A stretch of 37,713 nucleotides of DNA, taken from Pseudarthrobacter phenanthrenivorans (lineage in GTDB: Bacteria > Actinomycetota > Actinomycetes > Actinomycetales > Micrococcaceae). Where the stretch lies: contig NZ_JWTB01000006.1 of NCBI RefSeq assembly GCF_000813845.1, forward strand, positions 1-37,713, given 5' to 3'. This document shows positions 7,912 to 16,182 of this stretch, piece after piece. Positions within the stretch are counted from its first letter, which is position 1. Each line of letters begins with the position of its first letter. The position numbers were made by a program, and so were the translations under genes. The notes under the pieces were generated by a model. It saw only the letters and a list, made by a program, of their open reading frames with translations, had not been told where the DNA came from and did not search any database.

Positions 7912-8424
7912 ATGCAGTTCACCAGGAAGGGCCTGAAGGCCGAAGGCTTCGCCGGCTTCCGACCCATCCGAAACCTCGAAACAATGCGGATCCCGCAGGG
8001 AACAGGGCTCTTTGTGGTGGTGGCTCCGGAGAATTTCCAGGCGCGCTTCCTCACCAAAAGCACCGCGGGGGTCTTCAAGAAGAAGGACCCGTCACTCCCG
8101 GCAACCGCACTGGCCGACGAGTGGGTGGACGCCGCCGATGTCCTCTACCTGGGGAAGGCCGGACCCGGAGGCAAGGGAAACCGCGGGCTGCGGCGCCAGA
8201 TCCAGGAATTCGTCGATTTTGGGCAAGGCAAGCCGCCCGGCCACTGGGACGGGCGGCTTATCTGGCAGCTGGCTGAGGCCGGGTCACTGGCTGTTGCGTG
8301 GAAGGAACTTCCCGCTGCCCAGCTGAACAACGCGGAAGCCGGTTACCACGCTGCTTTCGTGGCGGAATTTGGCCGGTTGCCATTCGCGAACCTCAAGCAG
8401 GCGCGTACCAGGGCGGGCGCCTGA
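7912..8424 (+). CDS. GIY-YIG-like small protein
   Basis: A 170-residue soluble protein that I do not match to a named gene. It has a pattern like a GIY-YIG nuclease core: a strand GLFVVVAPE at about 28-36 in place of GIY, then VLYLGKAG at about 78-85 in place of YIG, followed by a helix GLRRQIQEF with a basic residue and then GHWDGRLIWQL. The insertion between the two motifs is longer than in classical members. A nuclease-like fold is inference; catalytic activity is doubtful without the canonical Tyr pair and a clear Glu. It lies divergently beside the HNH gene. The ATG has no Shine-Dalgarno, and TTCAAT lies 5 nt upstream, suggesting a short or absent leader. Confidence 0.6.
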   Translation: MQFTRKGLKAEGFAGFRPIRNLETMRIPQGTGLFVVVAPENFQARFLTKSTAGVFKKKDPSLPATALADEWVDAADVLYLGKAGPGGKGNRGLRRQIQEFVDFGQGKPPGHWDGRLIWQLAEAGSLAVAWKELPAAQLNNAEAGYHAAFVAEFGRLPFANLKQARTRAGA

Positions 8425-8441
8425 AACAGAGGCATAACTGC

Positions 8442-8825
8442 TCAGGCAGGACCCCGCAGCCGCTCCATCTCGCGGCGGTCTTTCTTGGTGGGCCGCCCGG
8501 CGCCCCGGTCGCGCTGCGGCAACCCTAGCGCGGGAAGGACGGGCCGTGGCGGAGTGTGGTCGGTGAAGCAGTGCGATGCGGCCTCGGCTCCCACGCGTTT
8601 GGCAATCAGCCGCCGCACCTCGAGGATGCGCTCGTACCCCGGCATCCGGACGGTTACGGTGTCGCCCGTAACCAGCGTTGCGGAGGCTTTGGACGGGCTG
8701 CCGTTCAGGCGGACATGCCCCGCACGGCACGCGGCGGTGGCTGCGGACCGGGTCTTGTAGGCCCGGATCGCCCACAGCCATGCATCGATGCGGACACTGG
8801 CGGGGGAGGAAGGAAGGCTGGTCAT
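8442..8825 (-). CDS. S4-domain RNA-binding protein (Hsp15/YrfH-like)
   Basis: A 127-residue protein with an S4 RNA-binding domain in its first ~65 residues: RIDAWLWAIRAYKTRSAATAACRAGHVRLNG is the typical helix-turn-helix-strand, followed by KASATLVTGDTVTV. E. coli Hsp15 of this family binds stalled 50S subunits carrying peptidyl-tRNA. The C-terminal third is basic and ends in a GRPTKKDRREMERL segment, also typical. A GTG nine nt upstream (8834) is possible; the ATG at 8825 is preferred because TATACT (8842-8837) places transcription start just before it. It is convergent with the GIY-YIG-like gene. Confidence 0.85.
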   Translation of the reverse strand: MTSLPSSPASVRIDAWLWAIRAYKTRSAATAACRAGHVRLNGSPSKASATLVTGDTVTVRMPGYERILEVRRLIAKRVGAEAASHCFTDHTPPRPVLPALGLPQRDRGAGRPTKKDRREMERLRGPA

Positions 8826-8836
8826 GATTGGCACCG

Positions 8837-8842
8837 AGTATA
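8837..8842 (-). promoter_or_regulatory. -10 box (TATACT) for the S4-domain gene
   Basis: A strong TATACT hexamer ends 11 nt before the ATG at 8825, which would leave a leader of only about 4 nt. AGTGAC lies 16 nt upstream as a weak -35. Confidence 0.5.
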
Positions 8843-8859
8843 GCCCCGGTGCCTGCGCG

Positions 8860-9984
8860 TCACTCCACCGTCACCCGGACGCGCTGCACCACGTTGTTTC
8901 CCATGCCCTGGTAATTCCAGTTCTGCTCCAGGGGCTGCCTGGCCCCCGTGATGTCCGTGGCGCGGCAGGCGAGGACATGTTCTCCCGGGTCGGCCACCCA
9001 GGGCAGGGTCCACCGCCGCCACGCGAAGCCGCCAATTGGCTTGTCCAGGTGGGCGGACATCCAGGTGCCGTCGATGTCCACGTCGACGGCGGCCACCGCA
9101 CCTTCGCCTGACCAGGCCCTGCCTTCCAGCATCACCGGGCCTGCCGGGAGGAAACGCTGCCGGGTGAAGAAGTCCGGCACACCTGGCGGAACCATCAACG
9201 AACGCACCCTGATCCGCGAAACCGGCCGGCCGGCGTCGTCCGCCGAGTCCTGGTAGCGGTAGGCCGTCTGCTGCTGGTAGCCGGTGAATGGCGCCTTGAC
9301 CACGTCGATGGACTGCAGCCACTTCACGCTCGCCATCCCGTACCAGCCCGGGACCACCAGCCGGAGCGGGTAGCCGTGCTGCGGCGGCAGTTCGGCGCCG
9401 TTCATTGTGTAGGCGAGGACGACGTCGGGACGCAGCGCTTCGCGGATCGGCAGGCTCCGCGCGTAGTGCTGGGGGACGCCGCCCTGCACGCCGGAATCGG
9501 CACCGGTGAACACCACTTCCACCGCATCCGGAAGTACGCCCGCCCTGCCCAGGAGGTAGGCCAGCGGTACGCCGGTCCAGTGGGCAGTGCCCACCGCTTC
9601 CAGGATCCAAGGCTGGCTCAGGGGGCGGGGTTCCAGCAGTGACCGGCCATTGCCCGCACACTCGAGGGTCACGGGCACGGTGATCGCAGGGTCCCGGCGG
9701 AGGGCAGCCATGCTCAGCTCCAGGGCCCGTTCCACCGCCCCGCCGATCCGCAAGTGCCAGCCGGCGGCGTCGAGGTCCGGGATGTCGAAATGCGTCAGCA
9801 CGTAGTGGAGCCCCGGCGGTGTGACGTCGCGGCGAAGCGCCTCCAGCGGCATCGCATGGTTGCGGGCCGCGAGCTGCAGCTCCTCGTGGGTGAGCGGACC
9901 GGACGTCGGCTGGGTTCCGGGCGATTCAGCAGGTGCCTGTTCCGCCGGCCGCTCCCCGGTGGACTGCTGGTTGCTGTGTTTCAT
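8860..9984 (-). CDS. Sulfite-oxidase-family molybdopterin enzyme
   Basis: A 374-residue oxidoreductase with the sulfite oxidase fold: a molybdopterin-binding domain (about 60-245) and a C-terminal Mo-cofactor dimerisation domain (about 260-374). C109 in TLECAGNGR is the expected Mo-ligating Cys, and the family segments GTAHWTGVPLAYLL, YTMNGAELPPQHGYPLRL and GWYGMASVKWL are present. Residues 1-35 are Ser/Pro/Gln-rich with no clear Sec or Tat signal and there is no heme domain, so a cytosolic soluble enzyme with an unknown acceptor is likely. Sulfite is the family substrate, but sulfite dehydrogenase or protein repair roles are possible. A TTG start at 10029 is possible; the ATG at 9984 sits about 45 nt downstream of a good promoter. 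Confidence 0.87.
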   Translation of the reverse strand: MKHSNQQSTGERPAEQAPAESPGTQPTSGPLTHEELQLAARNHAMPLEALRRDVTPPGLHYVLTHFDIPDLDAAGWHLRIGGAVERALELSMAALRRDPAITVPVTLECAGNGRSLLEPRPLSQPWILEAVGTAHWTGVPLAYLLGRAGVLPDAVEVVFTGADSGVQGGVPQHYARSLPIREALRPDVVLAYTMNGAELPPQHGYPLRLVVPGWYGMASVKWLQSIDVVKAPFTGYQQQTAYRYQDSADDAGRPVSRIRVRSLMVPPGVPDFFTRQRFLPAGPVMLEGRAWSGEGAVAAVDVDIDGTWMSAHLDKPIGGFAWRRWTLPWVADPGEHVLACRATDITGARQPLEQNWNYQGMGNNVVQRVRVTVE

Positions 9985-10031
9985 GGCGCTGCGATTCTGC
10001 TTGGCTGGCTTTCGGGACGCCCCCGCCAACA

Positions 10032-10061
10032 GGTCTACGCCGGGCCCACCTGCCCCGTCAA
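10032..10061 (-). promoter_or_regulatory. Promoter of the sulfite-oxidase-family gene
   Basis: On the minus strand TTGACG (10061-10056), an 18-nt spacer and TAGACC (10037-10032) form a plausible promoter. Transcription would start about 40 nt upstream of the preferred ATG at 9984. Confidence 0.45.
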
Positions 10062-10075
10062 CGAAATTTATCCTG

Positions 10076-10936
10076 CTACAGCACCGGCCGGGTCAGGAAC
10101 TCGGCAAGGCTGATGGGGTCCTGCCCGGTCAGTCCGTGGACGTCCGGCGAGAGCCCTGCCATTTCGCCCGCGGCCATCGCCGTGTAGGTGCTCACCCACG
10201 CGTCCAGCTGCCACTGGGGAGCGCCGTAGGAGGCCCGGGAGGCGTAGGCCTCCTCCACTGTTTCCGGCTGGTAGCTGATGGTCCGCCCGGTCCCGGCACT
10301 CAGGACCCCGGCCGCTTGTGCCATGGTCAGTTCCTCCGGCCCGGTCAGGTCATAGGTCATGCCCTTGTGGATGGCCGGGTCACGCAGCACTGCATGCGCG
10401 CAGCGGGCAACGTCCTCCCGCGCAACCCCGGAAAACACCCCGTCGCCGGCCGGGCCGCGGATCACGCCGTCGTCCCCGGCCAGCAGGGGCAGGAAGTCCA
10501 GGTAGAAGTTGTCGCGCAGGAAGGTGTAGGCCATCCCGGACGCCTTGATCCGTTCCTCCGTGGCGTAGTGGTCCCGGGCCAGCGTGAACATGGCGTCAGG
10601 GGCGGCGCCATAAAAGGATGTGTACACCACGTGCTCCACCCCGGCGTCGGCCGCGGCGTCCACGAACGCGTAGTGCTGCTGCAGCCGGTCCTCGGCTTCC
10701 GCGGCGGACACCATGAACAGGACCTTCGCCCCGTCGAGGGCCTGGCGCGACGCGGCGCCGTCGCCGTAGGAACACACCACCGGATGGGCGTCGTCCAGCT
10801 GCGGAGCCCGGGCCGGGTCGCGCACCAGCAGGCGCTGGGCGAAACCGGACGCGGCAAGCTGCCGCGCCAGCATTCCGCCCAGGCCGCCGGTGGATCCGGT
10901 GACCGCGAGGTCCGGCAATTCCGACGGGGCCGGCAC
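10076..10936 (-). CDS. NmrA/SDR-type NAD(P)-binding oxidoreductase
   Basis: A 286-residue atypical short-chain dehydrogenase of the NmrA/QOR2-like group. The glycine-rich nucleotide motif is VTGSTGGLGGMLARQL near 13-28, followed by LLVRDPAR, whose Arg suggests NADPH preference. VVYTSFYGAAPDA near 103-115 and YTFLRDNFYLDFLP near 137-150 match quinone-oxidoreductase-2-like proteins; the catalytic Tyr-x3-Lys of classical SDRs is absent, as usual for this group. The GTG at 10936 follows the aldo/keto reductase stop directly (TAGGTG) and has GGGAGG 5 nt upstream inside that gene's end, so the pair is translationally coupled. Quinone or carbonyl reduction is likely; the physiological substrate is unknown. 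Confidence 0.85.
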   Translation of the reverse strand: MPAPSELPDLAVTGSTGGLGGMLARQLAASGFAQRLLVRDPARAPQLDDAHPVVCSYGDGAASRQALDGAKVLFMVSAAEAEDRLQQHYAFVDAAADAGVEHVVYTSFYGAAPDAMFTLARDHYATEERIKASGMAYTFLRDNFYLDFLPLLAGDDGVIRGPAGDGVFSGVAREDVARCAHAVLRDPAIHKGMTYDLTGPEELTMAQAAGVLSAGTGRTISYQPETVEEAYASRASYGAPQWQLDAWVSTYTAMAAGEMAGLSPDVHGLTGQDPISLAEFLTRPVL

Positions 10937-11941
10937 CTACGCCTCCCGGGTGGCCGGTGACTTGGTCTGCGCAGGGTCCCGTTCGGCGAGGCTGCCGACG
11001 GCGTCGTCAATCTTCTTGAGGACCTCCGCCTCCAGCTTCACGCCCGCGGCGCCCACGCTGTCTGCGATCTGCTCGGGCCGGGAGGCCCCGACAATGGCGG
11101 ACGCGATGTTGGGGTTCTGCAGCACCCAGGCCACAGCGAGCTGCGGCATGGTCAGGCCGGCGTCCTGCGCGATCGGCTTCAGGTCCTGCACGGCTGCCAG
11201 CACGTCATCCCGCATCCAGCGCTCGATCATCCTGGCACCCCCCTTTTCATCCGTGGCACGGCTGCCTTCCGGAGCGGGCTGGCCGGGCTGGTATTTCCCG
11301 CTCAGGACGCCCTGGGCCATGGGTGACCAGACGATCTGGGAGACGCCCAGCTCTTCCGACGCCGGAACCACCTCGGCTTCGATCACGCGCCACAGCATGG
11401 AGTACTGCGGCTGGTTGGAGATGAGTTGGAAGCCCAGTTCCCTGGACAACCTGTGCCCCTCGCGGAGCTGGTCCGCCGTCCACTCGCTCACGCCGATGTA
11501 CAGCGCCTTGCCTTGCCGGACGATGTCGGCGAACGCCTGCATGGTTTCCTCCAGCGGCGTTTCGAAGTCGTAGCGGTGGGCCTGGTAGAGGTCCACGTAG
11601 TCCGTCTGCAGCCTGCGCAGCGAACCGTTGATCGATTCCATGATGTGCTTGCGGGAGAGGCCCAGATCGTTCTTGCCCTTGGGGCCGGTCGGGCCAAAGA
11701 CCTTGGTGAAGATTTCCAGGGATTCGCGGCGCTCGCCCTTCAGCGCCTCGCCGAGGACGGTCTCCGCGGCGGTGTTGGCGTAGACGTCCGCGGTGTCGAA
11801 GGTGCTGATGCCGGCGTCGAGGGCGGCGCGCACGCATTGGGCGGCGACGTCGTTCTCCACCTGGGAGCCGTGCGTGAGCCAGTTGCCGAAGGTAATTTCC
11901 GAGACTTTGAAACCGCTGTTTCCGAGGTATCTGAATTCCAT
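10937..11941 (-). CDS. Aldo/keto reductase
   Basis: A 334-residue NADPH-dependent reductase with a (beta/alpha)8 fold. The catalytic tetrad is visible: D49 and Y54 in FDTADVYA, K80 in FTKVFG and H122 in YQAHRYD. The cofactor-binding end SAIVGASRPEQIADSV is typical. Overall it resembles the YghZ/Kv-beta-like AKR branch, which reduces aldehydes such as methylglyoxal. A GTG at 11950 is in frame, but the ATG at 11941 lies 7 nt after TAGCGT and no Shine-Dalgarno exists for either, so a leaderless start at the ATG is preferred. The next gene, an SDR, starts at its stop codon, suggesting joint work on a carbonyl or quinone substrate. Confidence 0.9.
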   Translation of the reverse strand: MEFRYLGNSGFKVSEITFGNWLTHGSQVENDVAAQCVRAALDAGISTFDTADVYANTAAETVLGEALKGERRESLEIFTKVFGPTGPKGKNDLGLSRKHIMESINGSLRRLQTDYVDLYQAHRYDFETPLEETMQAFADIVRQGKALYIGVSEWTADQLREGHRLSRELGFQLISNQPQYSMLWRVIEAEVVPASEELGVSQIVWSPMAQGVLSGKYQPGQPAPEGSRATDEKGGARMIERWMRDDVLAAVQDLKPIAQDAGLTMPQLAVAWVLQNPNIASAIVGASRPEQIADSVGAAGVKLEAEVLKKIDDAVGSLAERDPAQTKSPATREA

Positions 11942-11948
11942 GGGTTTC

Positions 11949-11954
11949 ACGCTA
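11949..11954 (-). promoter_or_regulatory. -10 box (TAGCGT) for the aldo/keto reductase-SDR pair
   Basis: TAGCGT fits TANNNT and ends 7 nt before the ATG at 11941, the usual distance for a leaderless mRNA. No convincing -35 is seen, as is common in Actinobacteria. Confidence 0.4.
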
Positions 11955-11981
11955 ACCCAGATGGTTGCTCAGGGTAAGGGC

Positions 11982-12632
11982 TTAGCCGTTCTCCTGAGCC
12001 TTGTCCTTCAGTACCTGCCCGGGACCGGCCAGCGAAACCAGTGATCCCGTGTCCAGCGGTGGCACGGGATGGGGCGGCTGGGGCTTCTTGAAGGACCGCG
12101 GCAGCTCATGCGGCGGGCGGTGGTTGTGCAGGGCGGATTCCACCAGCGGGGCCACCTGGCCGACCTTGTCGGCAGGCACGGCCGGATCCGGAAGGTCCCG
12201 CACCGACAACTTGATGTCCGGAGCCGCCGCACGCGCCCTTGCTTGGGCGCGTTTGTCGGCTTCCGCAACAGCGGACGCCCAGTCCTCAGCCAGGACCGGG
12301 GGCTCGGGGCGGGCTGCGGCCAGTTTTGGATGGCGTACGACGGCGGAGCGCAGCGACTCCTTCAGCCGGTCCGGCCTGAGCGCGGCCGCCCGCTCCCGGA
12401 ACGGTGTGCGGGCCGGGGCCGCCTCTGCGGATGGACCGGTAAAACGGGCCCGGTCCCGTTGCCCGGGAACGCGCCCGAAGAGGGCCATCAGGACGACGGC
12501 GGCCAGCCGGCCCAGGCCCACGAGGACCAGGGTGATGACGCCCAGCAGGAAGAGGACGCCGAACATCAGCAGGGCCACGCCCACGGTGCCAAGGAAGGTC
12601 AGGTTGAGGACGAGAGTGTCAGGGTGCTCCAT
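11982..12632 (-). CDS. Single-anchor membrane protein of unknown function
   Basis: A 216-residue protein not recognised as a named family. Residues 8-52 form one or two strongly hydrophobic segments (LVLNLTFLGTVGVALLMFGV onward), and the rest is a charged, Ala/Pro/Arg-rich cytosolic tail with patches such as ADKRAQARARAAAPDIKLS and HNHRPPHELPRSFKKPQPPHP. The ATG at 12632 is preceded by GGAGAGGA, a good Shine-Dalgarno, so the longer open frame is rejected. The membrane part resembles the 100-residue protein at 16183-16485 (shared pattern of an apolar stretch, then LVL-x-G-x-G-[RK]-L-x3-VL). Function unknown. Confidence 0.7.
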   Translation of the reverse strand: MEHPDTLVLNLTFLGTVGVALLMFGVLFLLGVITLVLVGLGRLAAVVLMALFGRVPGQRDRARFTGPSAEAAPARTPFRERAAALRPDRLKESLRSAVVRHPKLAAARPEPPVLAEDWASAVAEADKRAQARARAAAPDIKLSVRDLPDPAVPADKVGQVAPLVESALHNHRPPHELPRSFKKPQPPHPVPPLDTGSLVSLAGPGQVLKDKAQENG

Positions 12633-12796
12633 CTTTCCTCTCCTCTCTGTCCCGCCTTCCGGGCCGGTGCACGTCACCGGATGCCGGCCGCAAGCTCCTT
12701 CTCCACCATACGGATTTTTGTCCCGCCGTGCCGCCGCGGACCGGGCCGCGTCCGAGGTTGTAGCGAAGCTGTTACCGGATATGACAGCATCACCGG

Positions 12797-13195
12797 GTGA
12801 CCGAATCGACTCAGCCCGAGAACTGCATGTGCCTGTCCGGGGAGACCTACGCCGCGTGCTGCGGCAGGTTCCATTCCGGCCGCGGGTTTGCGGCGACGGC
12901 GGAGCAACTCATGCGGTCCCGCTACAGCGCGTTCGTCCTTTTGGACGAGGACTACCTGCTGCGTACGCACCACCCTTCCACCGCCCCGGCTGCCCTGGAC
13001 CTGGACCCGGCCATGCAGTGGCGCCGGCTGGACATCGTGTCCACCGGCGGCGGCGGTCCCTTCGATACGGAAGGGACGGTCGAGTTCAAGGCGTATTACC
13101 GGCATGGCAGGGGCCGCGGTGTCCTGCACGAGAACAGCAGGTTCGTCCGGGACGGCGGCCGGTGGTTGTACGTGGACGGCGACATCCTCGCCTGA
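12797..13195 (+). CDS. YchJ-family (SEC-C motif) protein
   Basis: A 132-residue cytosolic protein of the UPF0225/YchJ family. The N-terminus carries the zinc-binding SEC-C-type cysteines C10, C12, C21 and C22 (CMCLSGETYAACC), followed by the NTF2-like YchJ domain with EQLMRSRYSAFVLLDEDYLLRTH. Its length and the ending RFVRDGGRWLYVDGDI are typical. The family's role is unknown, although SEC-C motifs often mediate contact with SecB or the ribosome. The GTG at 12797 is the only start giving the full domain; no Shine-Dalgarno is obvious. The gene ends one base before the convergent membrane protein ends, leaving no intergenic space. Confidence 0.86.
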   Translation: MTESTQPENCMCLSGETYAACCGRFHSGRGFAATAEQLMRSRYSAFVLLDEDYLLRTHHPSTAPAALDLDPAMQWRRLDIVSTGGGGPFDTEGTVEFKAYYRHGRGRGVLHENSRFVRDGGRWLYVDGDILA

Positions 13196-14056
13196 CTATT
13201 CGCCGTCGTCGTAAAACTCGCTGTCCGGCGTGAAACCGGCGCGGTCAACCTTGCGGTGGAACCGCATGCCCGCCAGGCCGCCCAGCACGGCGCCGACGAG
13301 GGCCACCACGGCCACCACCACTGCCGCGATGATGCTGGTGGTGGTCAGCTGGCCTTCATTGATGGGGATGCGCGGGAAACTGTTGAGGTTGGCCAGGACG
13401 TTGAACTGCTGCCCTGCCACCATGCCGAGGATGGCCACCAGGACGGCCACAATCAGGGCCCAGATCCACACCATGAAACCCTGCTTGGCGCCGTTGAAAC
13501 GGGCCATCCTGCCTGCCACGTAGCCGCCGGAGTAGTAGGAGAGGAACAAGATCACCAGCAGCACGATGATGCCCACCAGTCCCACGGTGCCGCTGTTCTG
13601 CGCCGCCTGGTTCACGGCGGCATTGACGTCGGTGTTGTTGGCAAGTCCCACTGCGGTGCCCGCGGCTGCCACCAGTGCGGTCAGCAGTACCGCCATACCG
13701 GTGGCGGTCAGCCAGCCGAAGAATGCCGAGCCGGCCTTGATGCCGCCAAAGCGCTCCTTCTGGCGTGCAACGGCGGTCTCGCGGTTGGCCAGGGTCGGGT
13801 CCGCCGCAGGTTCCACCACGGGGGCCGCGGTGGTCGGTGCAGGCTCGTAGGCCCGCTCCGCCGAGGGCTCAACGTAGTCGCGGTCCCTGTCATAGCCGCG
13901 CTCCCTGGGGCGGACCGGCGCCTGGTCAGCTGGCGGCCGGTCAAACGAGCGCGTGGCGGCATCATCCGCGGCCTCACGGTAGCTTCCGTCACGGGCGGCG
14001 TCAGCCTCGCGGGCGCGGCGGGGAGGCAGGTTTTCTGGGTCCGTTGAGCTGCTCAT
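13196..14056 (-). CDS. Four-TM membrane protein with long polar N-terminus
   Basis: A 286-residue protein of unknown function. Residues 1-105 are polar and probably disordered, rich in Arg/Asp/Pro/Ala with repeated RERGYDRDRDYVEPSAERAYEP-type charge patterns. Residues 110-270 contain four hydrophobic segments in two pairs (GWLTATGMAVLLTALVAAAG; GLVGIIVLLVILFLSYYSGG; GFMVWIWALIVAVLVAILGM; SIIAAVVVAVVALVGAVLGG) with GGYVAGRMARFNGAKQGF between segments two and three. The GGY-x-AGR-x-AR motif recalls the TIGR04086/YrzE-like membrane family. No Shine-Dalgarno is evident at the ATG. Such proteins are common and uncharacterised in Arthrobacter. Confidence 0.75.
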   Translation of the reverse strand: MSSSTDPENLPPRRAREADAARDGSYREAADDAATRSFDRPPADQAPVRPRERGYDRDRDYVEPSAERAYEPAPTTAAPVVEPAADPTLANRETAVARQKERFGGIKAGSAFFGWLTATGMAVLLTALVAAAGTAVGLANNTDVNAAVNQAAQNSGTVGLVGIIVLLVILFLSYYSGGYVAGRMARFNGAKQGFMVWIWALIVAVLVAILGMVAGQQFNVLANLNSFPRIPINEGQLTTTSIIAAVVVAVVALVGAVLGGLAGMRFHRKVDRAGFTPDSEFYDDGE

Positions 14057-14085
14057 GGCTCAACTCAACCACCGGTCCACGGTGA

Positions 14086-14103
14086 TAGCAAGCGTGCTTA
14101 CTA
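14086..14103. promoter_or_regulatory. 18-bp imperfect palindrome upstream of the membrane-protein gene
   Basis: TAGcAAGCGTGCTTaCTA is a palindrome apart from one base pair, centred between 14094 and 14095. It lies 30-47 nt upstream of the ATG at 14056 and just past the acyl-CoA dehydrogenase stop. It could be an operator or a weak terminator hairpin; the spacing to the start favours an operator. Confidence 0.4.
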
Positions 14104-14120
14104 TTTTGTGACCTGCGGTT

Positions 14121-16121
14121 TTACCGGTATTTCCGGTGCAGGTCTTCTTTCCGGGACGGGCCCGGGGTGGCATCCGCGATCCACGGGCCGGTCCCTTCGG
14201 AGGGATCGAGGATACCGGCCTCCAGCCAGGTGTAGTCCCCGGCGAGGACCTTCCGGGTCAGTGCGTGGTCGGCGTCGTCCGTGTTCCGCCACAGCTGGTC
14301 GAAGTACTCGTCCACCCGCACCCGGGCCTGTTCACAATAGGCATCGGCGAGTTCGTAGGCGCCGGCGCCCTTGTCCGGGGAGGTCTTCAGGAGCATCTCC
14401 GCCCGCGAGCAGCAGGCCGTCATGGCGAAAAGTTCGGCGCCGATGTCCACGACGCGGCCCAGGAACGCCTGCTTCCGCTCCAGCTTGGCCTGCCAACGGC
14501 CCATCCCGTAGAAGGTCTGGCGCGCCAGGCGGCGCGAGGACCGTTCCACGAACCGGAGGTGCTTGGCCAGCCGGCCGAATTCGCCGTAGGACCGGGGGTC
14601 CATACCGGCTCCCGCCACGAGCTTGGGCAACCATTTGGCGTAAAACCCGGAAGCCCCGACGGCGGCCCTGGCCTTATCGGCAAGGCTCGCATCCAGCGAG
14701 GCGAGGTCGCCCGCGGCGGCCAGGTGCGCGTCCACCGCTTCCCGGGCAATCAGCAGCCGCATGATTTCGGAGGACCCTTCGAAAATCCGGTTGATGCGCA
14801 GGTCCCGCAGCTGCTGCTCCGCAGGTACCGCGCGTTCACCGCGGGCCGCCAGCGATTCGGCCGTCTCGAAGCCGCGTCCGCCCCGGATCTGGACCAGCTC
14901 GTCAGCGATCCGGCAGCTGATCTCCGTGGCCCACAGCTTGGCCAGTGCCGCTTCGATGCGGACGTCCTTCTGCCCGGCGTCGGCAAGCTCGGCGGAGAGT
15001 TCAAACACGGCGTCCAGGGCAAACGCGGACGCGGCGATGAAGGCGATCTTCTTGCCCACGGCCTCGTGCTCGCCCACCGGCCTGCCCCACTGGGTGCGGG
15101 CATTGGACCACTCACGGGCGATTTTCAGGCTCCACCGGCCGGACGCCACGCACAGCGCCGGCAACGCGAGGCGCCCGGTGTTCAGCGTGGTGAGCGCGAT
15201 CTTCAGGCCCTGGCCCTCCCGGCCCAGCCGGTTGGCGGCCGGCACCCGGACCTGGTGGAAGCGGGTCACACCGTTTTCGATGCCGCGCAGGCCCATGAAC
15301 GCGTTGCGGTTTTCCACGGTGATGCCGGGCGAATCCATCTCCACCACGAACGCGCTGATGCCGCCCTTATGCAGGGTGCCGCCGGCGTCGGTGTGGGCCG
15401 GGACCACGGCCATGACCACCACCAGTTCCGCGATCACCCCGTTGGTGGTCCAAAGTTTCACGCCGTCCAGAAGGTACGCGTCGCCGTCGTCCGTTGGCGT
15501 TGCCGTGCTGCCCAGCCGGGCAGGATCGCTGCCCACGTCAGGTTCGGTGAGGAGGAACGCGGTGACAGCCCCGGCAGCGCAGCGCGGCAGGTACTCGCGT
15601 TTTTGTTCCGGGGTGCCAAAAACCTTGACAGGCTCCGGGACGCCAATGGACTGGTGGGCGGAAATAAGGGCACCCAGGCTGGGGTGCACGCTGCCCAGCA
15701 GGGCCAGGGCACGGCCGTAGTACACCAGCGACAGGCCCAGCCCGCCGTACTCCTCCGGAATCTTCATGCCAAAGACACCCAGGTCCGCCAGGTCCCTGAT
15801 GTACTCGTCCGGAATCTTCGCATCCCGTTCGATCACCCGCCCGGACATGGTTTTGGCGAACGCGGTGAGGCGGGCCATGAAGGCCTCGCCCCGCTCCACG
15901 GACGCCGGGTCCGCGGCGGGCCAGGGGTGGACCAGGTCCAGGTCGAAGCTGCCCAGGTAGAGGCCCTTGGCGAAGCTGGGCCGGTCCCAGCCGGATTCCC
16001 GGGCGGCTTCGGCGACGGCCCGGGCATCTTCGGCGGTGGCCCCCGCGCCGATCTTGCCGGCGGGAACAGGGGTTTCGTCAGCGGGGGCGTCTTTGGGCTG
16101 GCTGTCAGTGGCGGAGGTCAT
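14121..16121 (-). CDS. Long-chain (VLCAD/ACAD9-like) acyl-CoA dehydrogenase
   Basis: A 666-residue FAD flavoprotein catalysing alpha-beta dehydrogenation of acyl-CoA in fatty-acid oxidation. It has the N-terminal helical domain, the middle beta domain with FLLTEPDVGSDPARL near 192-206 and LWTTNG near 225-230, and the C-terminal helical domain with QIRGGRGFETAESLAARGERAVPAEQQLRDLRI. E448 in RIFEGSSEIMRLLIA is the expected catalytic base, positioned as in VLCAD. About 200 extra residues after the catalytic core match the C-terminal extension of VLCAD/ACAD9-type enzymes, which supports a long-chain substrate. AAGGAG lies upstream of the ATG. No electron-transfer flavoprotein gene is nearby. Confidence 0.92.
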   Translation of the reverse strand: MTSATDSQPKDAPADETPVPAGKIGAGATAEDARAVAEAARESGWDRPSFAKGLYLGSFDLDLVHPWPAADPASVERGEAFMARLTAFAKTMSGRVIERDAKIPDEYIRDLADLGVFGMKIPEEYGGLGLSLVYYGRALALLGSVHPSLGALISAHQSIGVPEPVKVFGTPEQKREYLPRCAAGAVTAFLLTEPDVGSDPARLGSTATPTDDGDAYLLDGVKLWTTNGVIAELVVVMAVVPAHTDAGGTLHKGGISAFVVEMDSPGITVENRNAFMGLRGIENGVTRFHQVRVPAANRLGREGQGLKIALTTLNTGRLALPALCVASGRWSLKIAREWSNARTQWGRPVGEHEAVGKKIAFIAASAFALDAVFELSAELADAGQKDVRIEAALAKLWATEISCRIADELVQIRGGRGFETAESLAARGERAVPAEQQLRDLRINRIFEGSSEIMRLLIAREAVDAHLAAAGDLASLDASLADKARAAVGASGFYAKWLPKLVAGAGMDPRSYGEFGRLAKHLRFVERSSRRLARQTFYGMGRWQAKLERKQAFLGRVVDIGAELFAMTACCSRAEMLLKTSPDKGAGAYELADAYCEQARVRVDEYFDQLWRNTDDADHALTRKVLAGDYTWLEAGILDPSEGTGPWIADATPGPSRKEDLHRKYR

Positions 16122-16182
16122 GGGTTATCTCCTTGGCCGGATAGGCCGGTGTAGCCATGGATCCGCCGGGTTGGAGAACCCT

